Positions 13,201 to 19,856 of a stretch of 20,617 bases of DNA are shown piece after piece. The position numbers and the translations under genes were made by a program. The notes under the pieces are model-generated. The model had not been told where the DNA came from. It ran no database searches and was given only the letters and a program-made list of their open reading frames with translations. Source of the DNA: an uncultured Fastidiosipila sp. (GTDB lineage Bacteria > Bacillota > Clostridia > Saccharofermentanales > Fastidiosipilaceae); NCBI GenBank assembly GCA_938014865.1, contig CALLQJ010000430.1, positions 1-20,617 of the forward strand, given 5' to 3'. The first letter of the stretch is position 1. Each line of letters opens with the position of its first letter.

Positions 13201-14632
13201 AGCGTTCTCCTTCCGCCACAATATCCGCCACCAGAGGTTTAAACGATTCGGGCAGACTTTCTTCTGTATGCCAAGTGACTAAAGGATCATAGCCGGCATC
13301 GAAGCTGAGCTTTGCTTCGCTTTCATTAAATTTCAGATGCTGCAGCCGTCCCGCACGGGCCAGCTCAAAGGCAAGATTTAAAAGGTACGGCAGATCCTTC
13401 GCTTCAGAAATCTCTTTGAATCGTCTCAAAAGTTCCAGATACAAGGCGTACTGCACTTCTTCTACGGTGCCGACACATTCAAACGGCTTGACCTCCACGG
13501 CTCCCGACAAGCGCAGGAAATCCTCTTCCAGATCTTCCGCTTCCCAGAGATTGCGTCCGAAATACACGGCCGCATCGTCCTGCGGGAGGAAGGGGGACAA
13601 AATAATAAAAACGAAGAGGCATTTGGCACATTGATTGCACCAGATATTTTTCTTGGAACCTAAATTACAGGATCTGAAATACGGCAGGTACTCAGGATAC
13701 GAGGCAAAAGAGCGTGCAATCGCAATTTCCGCAAAAGGCCGGAGCAGGGAAAAATAATAAATTTCCGGCAGCAGATAGTCTTTGCAGTAGCTTTGAAAAG
13801 CCCTCTCGAATTCAGAGGTTTTGGAATATTGATGATTGATCTCCGTGCCGGGAATACTGGCTGCATTCGCACTGGCTTCGTTCGATAAAACGATGTATTC
13901 GGCTCCGCAGAGATAGGCACAGAAATAAGAAACAAAGGCCAGCAGCGCGGAAAAAGGCGTATGCCCGTTCAAAAAGCCCTCGCTGTTAAGACGCAGCATC
14001 TCGGGATCCAGACGTCTTCCGACAATGCTCCTTTGCGTTTCGGGATAGCCGGCGATCCGCATCGTGTCCTTGGCTGCACCGGAAGGATTGATGGCAAAGA
14101 GCATATTCTTTTCTTTTAAAGCCGCCATATGTTCAATGGTGACAATGGAATCCTTCCCCCCGCCTACGGGGATCATGTTCTTGCCGCTGCTTCTGAAGCT
14201 GAACGTTCTGTTCACGGGCCCTGCATCGCCGCGGCAAGTGATCTGCATAAAGTCTTCTTTATTAACCTCTATGCCGTTGCGGTAAAAGAACTCACCGAGT
14301 CCGCCGAAATAAAGCGCCTTCCACCACTTTTTCTGCTCTTCGCTGAGGGGGTGATTTTCTATGATCACTTCAGGCGGGCAGGCAATCTTCCAGTAACTGA
14401 TCAGCTCAACCATGCCGATCGAAAACAAAATTTCATCAGCAGCGGCACTGTCCGGCGGATTCAGATCATGCGGGGCTTCCAGCGGAAAATCCAAGTCCGG
14501 ATAGAAATCTGCAAGACCCGGCACAGAGAAATGGTAGCGGACACAAAGTCTGCCGTTCTTTTTTTCTTTTTCAAATCCTTTATAGATAAATTCAGGATAT
14601 TCGGCTCTGAATTTCAAATATTTTTCATGCAT
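13193..14632 (-). CDS. murL: MurL-type UDP-MurNAc-L-Ala-L-Glu epimerase
   Basis: This 479-residue protein matches my recollection of the MurL family, known from Xanthomonas, which uses ATP and Mg to convert the terminal L-Glu of UDP-MurNAc-L-Ala-L-Glu to D-Glu. Visible hallmarks are a PP-loop-like VGGGKDS (about residues 156-162), SNEASAN (250-256), HQYSK (267-271) and the cysteine-rich SCNLGSKKNIWCNQCAKC (Cys322, 332, 335, 338), which may bind metal. The GGGKDS loop suits carboxylate adenylation. Its position immediately before a murD-type gene, with an 8-nt overlap, is the strongest context support. The start ATG 14632 has AAGGAG 7 nt upstream. If correct, the cell could make D-Glu for peptidoglycan without glutamate racemase. 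An uncharacterised ATP-pyrophosphatase is the fallback. Confidence 0.82.
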   Translation of the reverse strand: MHEKYLKFRAEYPEFIYKGFEKEKKNGRLCVRYHFSVPGLADFYPDLDFPLEAPHDLNPPDSAAADEILFSIGMVELISYWKIACPPEVIIENHPLSEEQKKWWKALYFGGLGEFFYRNGIEVNKEDFMQITCRGDAGPVNRTFSFRSSGKNMIPVGGGKDSIVTIEHMAALKEKNMLFAINPSGAAKDTMRIAGYPETQRSIVGRRLDPEMLRLNSEGFLNGHTPFSALLAFVSYFCAYLCGAEYIVLSNEASANAASIPGTEINHQYSKTSEFERAFQSYCKDYLLPEIYYFSLLRPFAEIAIARSFASYPEYLPYFRSCNLGSKKNIWCNQCAKCLFVFIILSPFLPQDDAAVYFGRNLWEAEDLEEDFLRLSGAVEVKPFECVGTVEEVQYALYLELLRRFKEISEAKDLPYLLNLAFELARAGRLQHLKFNESEAKLSFDAGYDPLVTWHTEESLPESFKPLVADIVAEGERYA

Positions 14633-14670
14633 CAGAAGGCTCCTTGAAGCTGTTTTGCTTTGTTTTTCTT

Positions 14671-14676
14671 ATTATA
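14671..14676 (-). promoter_or_regulatory. -10 box of the murL operon
   Basis: TATAAT on the minus strand, 38 nt before the murL ATG, in an AT-rich leader; TGCGAT at 17 nt is a weak -35. It is the only good promoter-like element upstream of the four overlapping genes. Confidence 0.45.
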
Positions 14677-14844
14677 AGCTAAAAATTTTAAAAATCGCAG
14701 AACCTTCATAGAAAGAGACATTCTCTGATTCGGAAAGAACGTTTCAGCTGTCTGCATTCGCCTCCCGGATGTTCATAGGAAAAAGTCATTGAAAGACTAT
14801 GTACTGTTGAAAGGATGAGAAGAAATGATTTAAGGCGTGAAAAT

Positions 14845-14876
14845 AAGAGAGACCTTAATAGCAGAAAGCCTCTCTT
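14845..14876 (-). terminator. Terminator downstream of gene B2
   Basis: On the minus strand AAGAGAGGCTTT pairs with AAGGTCTCTCTT (12 pairs including G-T, loop of 8), followed by ATTTT. It lies 22 nt after the B2 stop and ends the island's transcript before the murL promoter region. Confidence 0.7.
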
Positions 14877-14897
14877 TTATGCTTATATAGTGTCCGA

Positions 14898-15434
14898 TCA
14901 GCTTGGGCTGTAACTACTGATAATATCGTCAAAATAAGCCCATAGAAATTTCGTGTCTTTGTGTAAGAGCCACGAATCGTCTCTTACATCCTCAAGTATT
15001 TCTAAACTTGCTGCTGCTAATCTAGTATTCGAAAAAGGCAGTCTGCCATCTTTTACCCTATCATACCACTCAGAACGCCCCTCCAAAGCAAGAGCTAAGT
15101 GCCCCGGATAATAATTGGGAAACTCGAGTTTCCTCTTGCCATTTGCTTCCGAAGCCTCTATTTCACTTTTCAAATGATCAATAAATGGTCTGACACGTTC
15201 ACTGTCCTTGTACTTCAGTAAGCTTTCATACAAGACTTTAGCTTTATTGACATCTGTATATTCCTCTGTTTTGGCCTCATACTCGTTCCCTACAGCAAAC
15301 GACATATAAACAGCGTCAATTGCATGCTCGATCACAAGTCTACGGTACCAATCATTATCTCTTAATTCTTCGTCAAGCTTTAGATATGTGCCACCTGATA
15401 TGGCATGCATTATTCTACGCGCTCCGCTGCTCAT
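14898..15434 (-). CDS. Unknown island protein B, copy 2
   Basis: I do not recognise this family. The 178-residue protein is soluble-looking and acidic, with no signal peptide or membrane segment. It has a helix-rich centre (VLYESLLKYKDSERVRPFI, then LKSEIEASEANGKRKLEFP), a NYYPGH motif and an acidic/aromatic C-terminus (FLWAYFDDIISSYSPS). I start it at ATG 15434, which overlaps the A2 stop as ATGA and has AAGGTG about 9 nt upstream; a GTG at 15446 is the alternative. It is a paralog of the protein at 16568-17119. Identity is complete in the centre, while the first 60 residues and the stretch after NYYPGH differ, including a 5-residue length difference. Translational coupling to A2 suggests that the two act together. 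Confidence 0.75.
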   Translation of the reverse strand: MSSGARRIMHAISGGTYLKLDEELRDNDWYRRLVIEHAIDAVYMSFAVGNEYEAKTEEYTDVNKAKVLYESLLKYKDSERVRPFIDHLKSEIEASEANGKRKLEFPNYYPGHLALALEGRSEWYDRVKDGRLPFSNTRLAAASLEILEDVRDDSWLLHKDTKFLWAYFDDIISSYSPS

Positions 15435-16081
15435 TTGTCTTCCCACCTTCTAAATGCATAAGACGTAGTATGTAAACTTATACATGTATAACCACCGCTT
15501 ATTCTATCGTCGGTTATATACTTCCTGACATCCTCTAAAGTGTGGTAATAGTAAACACTCCCATCCTTCTTGGAATGCAGAGAATACATAGGCTCTTCTA
15601 AAAACACAATATCTTCATCGAAACCATTTCTTTTTAGTTCTCTCTGCATCCACACAACAAAATAATAAGTTGGCAATGCAAACTGATTAGTATATTGATT
15701 CAGAAAACCGTTATGTGAAATAGCATCCCAACGTAACAACTTTCCATGACGTGCCATTAAAATTCTAAGCACGCAGTCTGTCGTTTCATAATCCGAATTT
15801 GGATATAAAAGGAATCGATCACATCCAAATAATCTCTTCTCATCTTTTAATTCCGGAAATGATCTGTAAAAAGATTCCGATAACAGCTCTATGACTTTTT
15901 CTCTGTTTTCTCTTTTTGATACTTTGTATCGAAGATCTTTTTCAAGCTCTTCATCTGTTACAGACTCAGTGAACCTGTCAACACTACTCCAGCGTCTTTT
16001 ATTTGCCGACGTCCTGCTGCTGTTAAACAGCCAATTAAGCAGAAGTATTGTCCCTCCCACCACTAAGATCATAAATTCCAC
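15431..16081 (-). CDS. Unknown membrane-anchored island protein A, copy 2
   Basis: The 216-residue protein is unrecognised. Residues 4-19 (MILVVGGTILLLNWLF) form one N-terminal membrane segment. A basic/serine stretch follows, then a charged, probably cytoplasmic domain with LSESFYRSFPELKDEK, DRFLLYPNSDYETTDC and QFALPTYYFVVWMQ. The start is GTG 16081, with GAGGTG 6 nt upstream, overlapping the stop of gene C; an ATG three codons later is possible. It ends inside gene B2 (4-nt ATGA overlap). About the first 160 residues are identical to copy 1 (17116-17766), and all six substitutions lie in the last 55 residues. No catalytic motif is visible. Confidence 0.78.
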   Translation of the reverse strand: MEFMILVVGGTILLLNWLFNSSRTSANKRRWSSVDRFTESVTDEELEKDLRYKVSKRENREKVIELLSESFYRSFPELKDEKRLFGCDRFLLYPNSDYETTDCVLRILMARHGKLLRWDAISHNGFLNQYTNQFALPTYYFVVWMQRELKRNGFDEDIVFLEEPMYSLHSKKDGSVYYYHTLEDVRKYITDDRISGGYTCISLHTTSYAFRRWEDK

Positions 16082-16091
16082 AAATTACACC

Positions 16092-16325
16092 TCATTCTCC
16101 TGCATTATTTACATTGTATATAAGTTTATCTTTACAATCCGGAGCCTCTTCCATATCTTCTATACTTGACTCCATTTTAATTCCCCTTTCTGTATTTTCT
16201 CTCAAATTTTCTGGATAATTATCAAAGCTGTCCTCTTCATCAAACAAAACTTCCTCAACAATAGAAGAAGCCGACTCTAAATGAGAGACGGCCTTTCCTA
16301 ACTTTGTTCTTCTTTCCCTATTCAT
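16092..16325 (-). CDS. Small acidic phage-type coiled-coil protein C
   Basis: This 77-residue protein starts at ATG 16325, which follows GAGGTG at about 3 nt, the same Shine-Dalgarno core as used by A. A longer frame from a TTG at 16427 has poor support. The pattern (NRERRTKLGKAVSHL..., EEVLFDEEDSFDNYPENL, ERGIKMESSIEDMEEA) resembles small coiled-coil proteins common in phages and integrative elements of Firmicutes. In those, 'EEQEAFDNLPESLQ-SERGEKMEEAI' is the recurring theme; this rests on recollection, not a search. The usual C-terminal helix is shortened and replaced by PDCKDKLIYNVNNAGE. The stop lies 10 nt before the A2 start, with the A2 Shine-Dalgarno overlapping it, so C, A2 and B2 form one tight operon. 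Only the tail of C survives before A1. Confidence 0.68.
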   Translation of the reverse strand: MNRERRTKLGKAVSHLESASSIVEEVLFDEEDSFDNYPENLRENTERGIKMESSIEDMEEAPDCKDKLIYNVNNAGE

Positions 16326-16556
16326 TAACACCTCATCATTATATTTACCACACACTTTGGAAGATGAATATTGTCCTTGCTTTTCCGCGGAAAACGGCAA
16401 GTTAAACTGAAAGGTAATCCTGTTCAATGTAAACTCTTTTCATCAGACTGCGGCCTGATGAATTTCCCGAACATCTAGGCTATCCTGCATTTTCCATGGA
16501 TCATAATTGATGAATTTTTCTGACGCCTTGATTTCCTTCCTGCTAATCTGTTTAAA
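16176..16556. other. Unduplicated spacer between the two cassette copies
   Basis: This 381-bp stretch has no counterpart beside the other copy. It contains the first part of gene C and then about 230 bp before the B1 stop without a supported gene. It holds a hairpin with arms CATCAG/CTGATG (16441-16446 and 16455-16460, extendable to 8 pairs). An open frame without start on the minus strand (about 16567-16443) encodes ...GHYFKQISRKEIKASEKF... and ends with TGA at 16445-16443. That frame could be the tail of a lost gene. Confidence 0.4.
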
Positions 16557-16567
16557 ATAGTGTCCGA

Positions 16568-17119
16568 TCAGCTTGGGCTGTAAGCACTGATAATATCGTC
16601 AAAATAAGCCCGTAGAAATTTCGCATCTTTGTATAATAGCCATGAATCATCCCTTACATCCTCAACTATTTCCAGAGCTGCTCTTGCCACTTTATCATCA
16701 GCTCCATAGTATAATGTAAAACATGGGAAATCGTCTTTCATTTCCCTATGCCATAGAAAACGCCCTTCTAAAGCAAGAGATAAATGTCCCGGATAATAAT
16801 TGGGAAACTCGAGTTTCCTCTTGCCATTTGCTTCCGAAGCCTCTATTTCACTTTTCAAATGATCAATAAATGGTCTGACACGTTCACTGTCCTTGTACTT
16901 CAATAAGTTTTCATACAGAGTTTTAGCTTTATTGACATCCGTATATTCCTCTGTCCTAGTTTCAGGCTCATTTCCCACACTAAAAGACCTGGAAGCAACA
17001 TCAATTGCATCCTCAATTACAGATTTGCGGTACCAATTATTATCTCTTAACTCTTCGTCAAGCTTTAAATATGTTCCGCCTGATATAATATGCATTATTT
17101 TATACGCTCCGTAACTCAC
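16568..17119 (-). CDS. Unknown island protein B, copy 1
   Basis: This 183-residue paralog of the B2 protein is not assigned to any family I know. The start is taken as GTG 17119, giving a 4-nt GTGA overlap with the A1 stop; GTG 17131 is an alternative. It shares the block RVRPFIDHL through NYYPGHL without change. It differs in the N-terminal third (for example DVASRSFSVGNEPETRTEEY against DAVYMSFAVGNEYEAKTEEY) and after the NYYPGH motif, where it has DDFPCFTLYYGADD and five more residues. The frame is intact, so both copies appear to be maintained rather than decaying. Confidence 0.75.
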   Translation of the reverse strand: MSYGAYKIMHIISGGTYLKLDEELRDNNWYRKSVIEDAIDVASRSFSVGNEPETRTEEYTDVNKAKTLYENLLKYKDSERVRPFIDHLKSEIEASEANGKRKLEFPNYYPGHLSLALEGRFLWHREMKDDFPCFTLYYGADDKVARAALEIVEDVRDDSWLLYKDAKFLRAYFDDIISAYSPS

Positions 17120-17766
17120 TTCTCTTCCCACTTTCTAAATGCATAAGACGTAGTATGCAAACTTACACATGTATAACCACCCCTTATTCTATCGTCCGTT
17201 ATATACTTCCTGACATCCTCTAAAGTGTAGTAATAGTAAACACTCCCATCCTTCTTGGAATGCAGAGAATACCTAGGCTCTTCTAAAAACACAATATCTT
17301 CGTCAAAACCATTCCTCTTTAGCTCTCTCTGCATCCACACAACAAAATAATAAGTTGGCAATGCAAACTGATTAGTATATTGATTCAGAAAACCGTTATG
17401 TGAAATAGCATCCCAACGTAACAACTTTCCATGACGTGCCATTAAAATTCTAAGCACGCAGTCTGTCGTTTCATAATCCGAATTTGGATATAAAAGGAAT
17501 CGATCACATCCAAATAATCTCTTCTCATCTTTTAATTCCGGAAATGATCTGTAAAAAGATTCCGATAACAGCTCTATGACTTTTTCTCTGTTTTCTCTTT
17601 TTGATACTTTGTATCGAAGATCTTTTTCAAGCTCTTCATCTGTTACAGACTCAGTGAACCTGTCAACACTACTCCAGCGTCTTTTATTTGCCGACGTCCT
17701 GCTGCTGTTAAACAGCCAATTAAGCAGAAGTATTGTCCCTCCCACCACTAAGATCATAAATTCCAC
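17116..17766 (-). CDS. Unknown membrane-anchored island protein A, copy 1
   Basis: This 216-residue protein is nearly identical to copy 2. The N-terminal membrane segment and the first 160 or so residues are the same, and six substitutions occur toward the C-terminus (for example EEPRYS against EEPMYS, RIRGG against RISGG). The GTG start at 17766 keeps the same GAGGTG ribosome binding site even though the gene C that normally overlaps it is truncated here. How it is transcribed is unclear, because no good promoter is visible in the 300 bp upstream. Function unknown. Confidence 0.77.
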   Translation of the reverse strand: MEFMILVVGGTILLLNWLFNSSRTSANKRRWSSVDRFTESVTDEELEKDLRYKVSKRENREKVIELLSESFYRSFPELKDEKRLFGCDRFLLYPNSDYETTDCVLRILMARHGKLLRWDAISHNGFLNQYTNQFALPTYYFVVWMQRELKRNGFDEDIVFLEEPRYSLHSKKDGSVYYYYTLEDVRKYITDDRIRGGYTCVSLHTTSYAFRKWEEK

Positions 17767-17776
17767 AAATTACACC

Positions 17777-17857
17777 TCATTCTCCTGCATTATTTACATT
17801 GTATATAGCCTCATCTTTACAATCCGGAGTCTCTTCCGTATCTTCTGTGCCTGAGGC
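17777..17857 (-). pseudogene. C-terminal remnant of gene C before A1
   Basis: In the frame of gene C the last 26 or so codons are kept (...SGTEDTEETPDCKDEAIYNVNNAGE and TGA), but a TAA lies immediately upstream and no start codon is available. It marks where the duplicated block ends. Confidence 0.6.
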
Positions 17858-17858
17858 C

Positions 17859-18103
17859 GGTTAATTTCCCTTAATCTTTTCTTTCGCCCTCTTATCGCTC
17901 ACACTCTTCAAAATATTATTAATGAGGCACAACGTTTCTTAAGCCTATCTTTATTTTGCCATAAGATACGATATGAGTGCTTCTTTATGTAAGGAGAAGC
18001 GGGACGTTTTCTGAAATTAATCAGACAGACATGATAATCGGCTGTTTATTTTACTTTGATAATTAATATATTTTAAAGTTTTAGATATTTTTCTCATCTG
18101 AGC
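17859..18103. other. AT-rich intergenic stretch between the island and the tRNA genes
   Basis: I see no gene, tRNA-like repeat or integrase remnant here. No TATAAT occurs on the minus strand that would serve A1. Confidence 0.5.
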
Positions 18104-18132
18104 TTGACGTCGAGGATATCAATGGCTATAAT
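18104..18132 (+). promoter_or_regulatory. Promoter of the tRNA-Met/tRNA-Tyr unit
   Basis: TTGACG (18104-18109) and TATAAT (18127-18132) with 17-nt spacing, 31 nt before tRNA-Met. Confidence 0.88.
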
Positions 18133-18163
18133 CTTCTTTGTGTCGCGCGAAAGTGACGGTGAC

Positions 18164-18240
18164 GGGCCTTTAGCTCAGTTGGTCAGAGCAGTCGGCTCAT
18201 AACCGATCGGTCCCGGGTTCGAGTCCCTGAAGGCCCACCA
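18164..18240 (+). tRNA. tRNA-Met (anticodon CAU, elongator type)
   Basis: A 77-nt cloverleaf. The acceptor stem GGGCCTT pairs with AAGGCCC, the anticodon loop is CTCATAA, and CCA is encoded. The first acceptor pair is G-C, so it is not the initiator tRNA. A CAU tRNA-Ile modified to lysidine is possible, but the GGCTCATAACC anticodon arm is typical of elongator Met. Confidence 0.92.
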
Positions 18241-18267
18241 CTTTCGTCAGACAAGACAATTTCAGAT

Positions 18268-18352
18268 GGGGGAGTTCCCGAGCGGCCAAAGGGGGCAGAC
18301 TGTAAATCTGTTATCAGCGATTTCGATGGTTCGAATCCGTCCTCCCCCACCA
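18268..18352 (+). tRNA. tRNA-Tyr (anticodon GUA)
   Basis: An 85-nt class II tRNA. The acceptor stem GGGGGAG pairs with CTCCCCC, the anticodon loop is CTGTAAA, a long variable arm is present, and CCA is encoded at 18350-18352. It follows tRNA-Met by 27 nt in the same unit. Confidence 0.96.
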
Positions 18353-18363
18353 AAAGAATAAGA

Positions 18364-18389
18364 GTCCGCGCAAGCGGGCTTTTGTTTTG
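18364..18389 (+). terminator. Terminator of the tRNA-Met/tRNA-Tyr unit
   Basis: GTCCGC/GCGGGC form a 6-bp stem with a GCAA loop, followed by TTTTGTTTT, 11 nt after tRNA-Tyr. Confidence 0.85.
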
Positions 18390-18523
18390 CTTATATTTCA
18401 TAAATTGCCGCAATAAAATTTGGATTCAAGCGGTATGACAGCTTCTGCCGGGAGCGCTGATCTGCCGGATCAGTGATTGTTTATGCAATACCCGTCATCT
18501 GCCCTTATTTTATCGGATAGCAC

Positions 18524-18552
18524 TTGCATTTAATCGCGGCATGCGTTATTAT
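18524..18552 (+). promoter_or_regulatory. Promoter of tRNA-Leu(CAG)
   Basis: TTGCAT (18524-18529) and TATTAT (18547-18552) with 17-nt spacing, 13 nt before the tRNA. Confidence 0.75.
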
Positions 18553-18565
18553 AGTTTTCGTTCTC

Positions 18566-18651
18566 GCGGACATGGCGGAATTGGCAGACGCGCTAGTTTC
18601 AGGTATTAGTGAGAATTTCTCATGCAGGTTCAAGTCCTGTTGTCCGCACCA
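18566..18651 (+). tRNA. tRNA-Leu (anticodon CAG)
   Basis: An 86-nt class II tRNA. The acceptor stem GCGGACA pairs with TGTCCGC, the anticodon stem CTAGT/ATTAG encloses TTCAGGT (anticodon CAG), a long variable arm is present, and CCA is encoded at 18649-18651. Confidence 0.95.
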
Positions 18652-18658
18652 AAGATTG

Positions 18659-18690
18659 CCCCGCTTCTTCGAAGTGAAGCGGGGTTTTTT
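18659..18690 (+). terminator. Terminator of tRNA-Leu(CAG)
   Basis: CCCCGCTTC/GAAGCGGGG form a 9-bp stem with an 8-nt loop, followed by six T. Confidence 0.93.
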
Positions 18691-18733
18691 ATTTATTTTT
18701 TTGATTTCTCGGATTATTAGTAATTCAGGCAAG

Positions 18734-18769
18734 AAAAAAGAGGCAGGAGCTTTAAATCTCTCGCCTCTT
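18734..18769 (-). terminator. Terminator of the zinc-ribbon/DUF4234 gene
   Basis: On the minus strand AAGAGGC/GCCTCTT enclose an inner GAG/CTC pairing and are followed by TTTTTT, 26 nt past the stop at 18795. Confidence 0.85.
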
Positions 18770-18794
18770 TTGAATTTTATCTTTTATTCAGATC

Positions 18795-19661
18795 TTATAA
18801 GCTTGCAACTCTCTTATTGATGTCGTTTTGAATCAAGGCAAAGTTAACAATCTGCAGTCCGAAGATGCCCAAAAGAATGTAAAGAACACCGTTATCCGAG
18901 CCGCTGATCCTAGGCATACGCTCCTTGCCGACTTTGTAAACCCATATTACTCCGTAAATACTGCAGGTGACGATGGTGAGCAGTACCAGCATGCCGCCTT
19001 TGGCTTCCTGCCCCGTCAGTCTGGCGGTTTCTTCATCGAGCTTTACCATCCAATAGAACCAGTAAATGCCGCAGGTAATGAGGGAAAGGATAATGGCAAG
19101 GGCAATATTTCTCGGCTCAATACCGTAGGCATTCGTCTGCGGATACCCTTGCTGATAGCCCTGATCATAGCCTTGCCCGGCATATTGCTGATTTTGATAG
19201 GCCTGCTGATAGCCTTGCCCTGCGTACTGCTGATTCTGATCATACTGCTGATTTTGATAATACTGCTGATGCTGATAATCCTGTTGTTGATACGCATCCT
19301 GCTGCGGGTAGTCCTGCTGCGGATAGCCGGCTTGCTGATAATTCTGCTGATAATAATCCTGTCCTTGCTCAGCTTGTCCGGTCTGTGCCTGATCGGCAGC
19401 CTGTGCATTGTCATAAGACTGCGTCTGATAATACTGCTGTGCTGCGGCATAATCCTGAGCGTTTCCGCTGTCAGCATCGGCTCCGTTCCGGGCCTCCTGC
19501 TCTTCGGCCGCAGTGTAATTGTCCTGCGTGCCTTCAGCAGCATTCGCGCTGACGGTTTCCGCTGCAGTGTCTGTCGATTCGCTGTTTATTGCTTGACCGC
19601 AGGAACTGCAAACTTTAGCACCCTCTTCAATTTTGCTGCCGCAATTTGTACAAAATTTCAT
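18795..19661 (-). CDS. Zinc-ribbon membrane protein with Q/Y-rich linker and DUF4234-type C-terminus
   Basis: This 288-residue protein has three parts. Residues 1-23 are a zinc ribbon (Cys4, Cys7, Cys18, Cys21). Residues 25-75 are an acidic, Ala/Glu-rich stretch. Residues 75-175 are a low-complexity Gln/Tyr/Gly segment resembling prion-like domains, with a repeated QNQQYAGQGY at 142-151 and 156-165. The C-terminal part (181-288) has three membrane segments (about 185-205, 222-243, 258-277) with TCGIYWFYWMVKLDEE, the hallmark of DUF4234. The function of the family is unknown; such zinc-ribbon fusions are common in Firmicutes. ATG 19661 follows AAGGAG at about 8 nt. A long antisense frame on the plus strand is a by-product of its composition. 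Confidence 0.85.
   Translation of the reverse strand: MKFCTNCGSKIEEGAKVCSSCGQAINSESTDTAAETVSANAAEGTQDNYTAAEEQEARNGADADSGNAQDYAAAQQYYQTQSYDNAQAADQAQTGQAEQGQDYYQQNYQQAGYPQQDYPQQDAYQQQDYQHQQYYQNQQYDQNQQYAGQGYQQAYQNQQYAGQGYDQGYQQGYPQTNAYGIEPRNIALAIILSLITCGIYWFYWMVKLDEETARLTGQEAKGGMLVLLTIVTCSIYGVIWVYKVGKERMPRISGSDNGVLYILLGIFGLQIVNFALIQNDINKRVASL
19167..19238 (-). repeat. Imperfect internal repeat in the Q/Y-rich linker
   Basis: Two copies of the codons for QNQQYAGQGY separated by four codons, with several synonymous differences, so the amino acids are conserved more closely than the DNA. Confidence 0.7.
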
Positions 19662-19726
19662 TCTTTCGTCTCCTTATCTTTTTTCAGGTCTACCTGAGTC
19701 AGCGTGATCAGACCCGTTTCACTAAG

Positions 19727-19732
19727 ATTATA
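19727..19732 (-). promoter_or_regulatory. -10 box before the zinc-ribbon gene
   Basis: TATAAT on the minus strand, 65 nt before ATG 19661, in an AT-rich divergent intergenic region; the -35 match is weak. Confidence 0.4.
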
Positions 19733-19856
19733 AACAAAAAATATATTTTTTACATCTTTTCTGTTAAAATTTTTCTTTCAAATCTTTGCGTATTATCTGC
19801 TTATGAAGTTAAGGCCGTATTAAGCTGTGTTAAAGTAAATCTGAAAGGAAAAAGAT

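Larger units (their letters stand above)
14887..16175. repeat. Cassette copy 2 (tail of C, A2, B2)
   Basis: This block is the second copy of 16557-17858, offset by 1685 bp over most of its length and by 1670 bp at the B end. Bases 15639-16122 show no difference from the other copy that I can find (484 bp), and 15103-15217 (115 bp) are likewise identical. The segments between and beyond these are visibly diverged. The left edge begins at the shared ATAGTGTCCGATCAG. Confidence 0.92.
16557..17858. repeat. Cassette copy 1 (remnant of C, A1, B1)
   Basis: This block matches 14887-16175 (offset 1670-1685 bp). On the B side homology begins at ATAGTGTCCGATCAG; on the C side it fades out at about 17858, inside what would be gene C. 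The block has the same low GC content as the other copy and stands out from the flanking genes. Confidence 0.92.

Noticed and set aside
14887..18163. Island inserted at tRNA-Met by an integrase
   Set aside because: The island faces the 5' side of tRNA-Met, I find no copy of a tRNA 3' end at the other boundary, and there is no integrase or transposase.
18828..19697. A 289-codon open frame on the plus strand opposite the zinc-ribbon gene
   Set aside because: It is the antisense of the Q/Y-rich repeat, giving a Leu/Ile-only protein. It has no ribosome binding site, and the minus-strand gene has clear domains.
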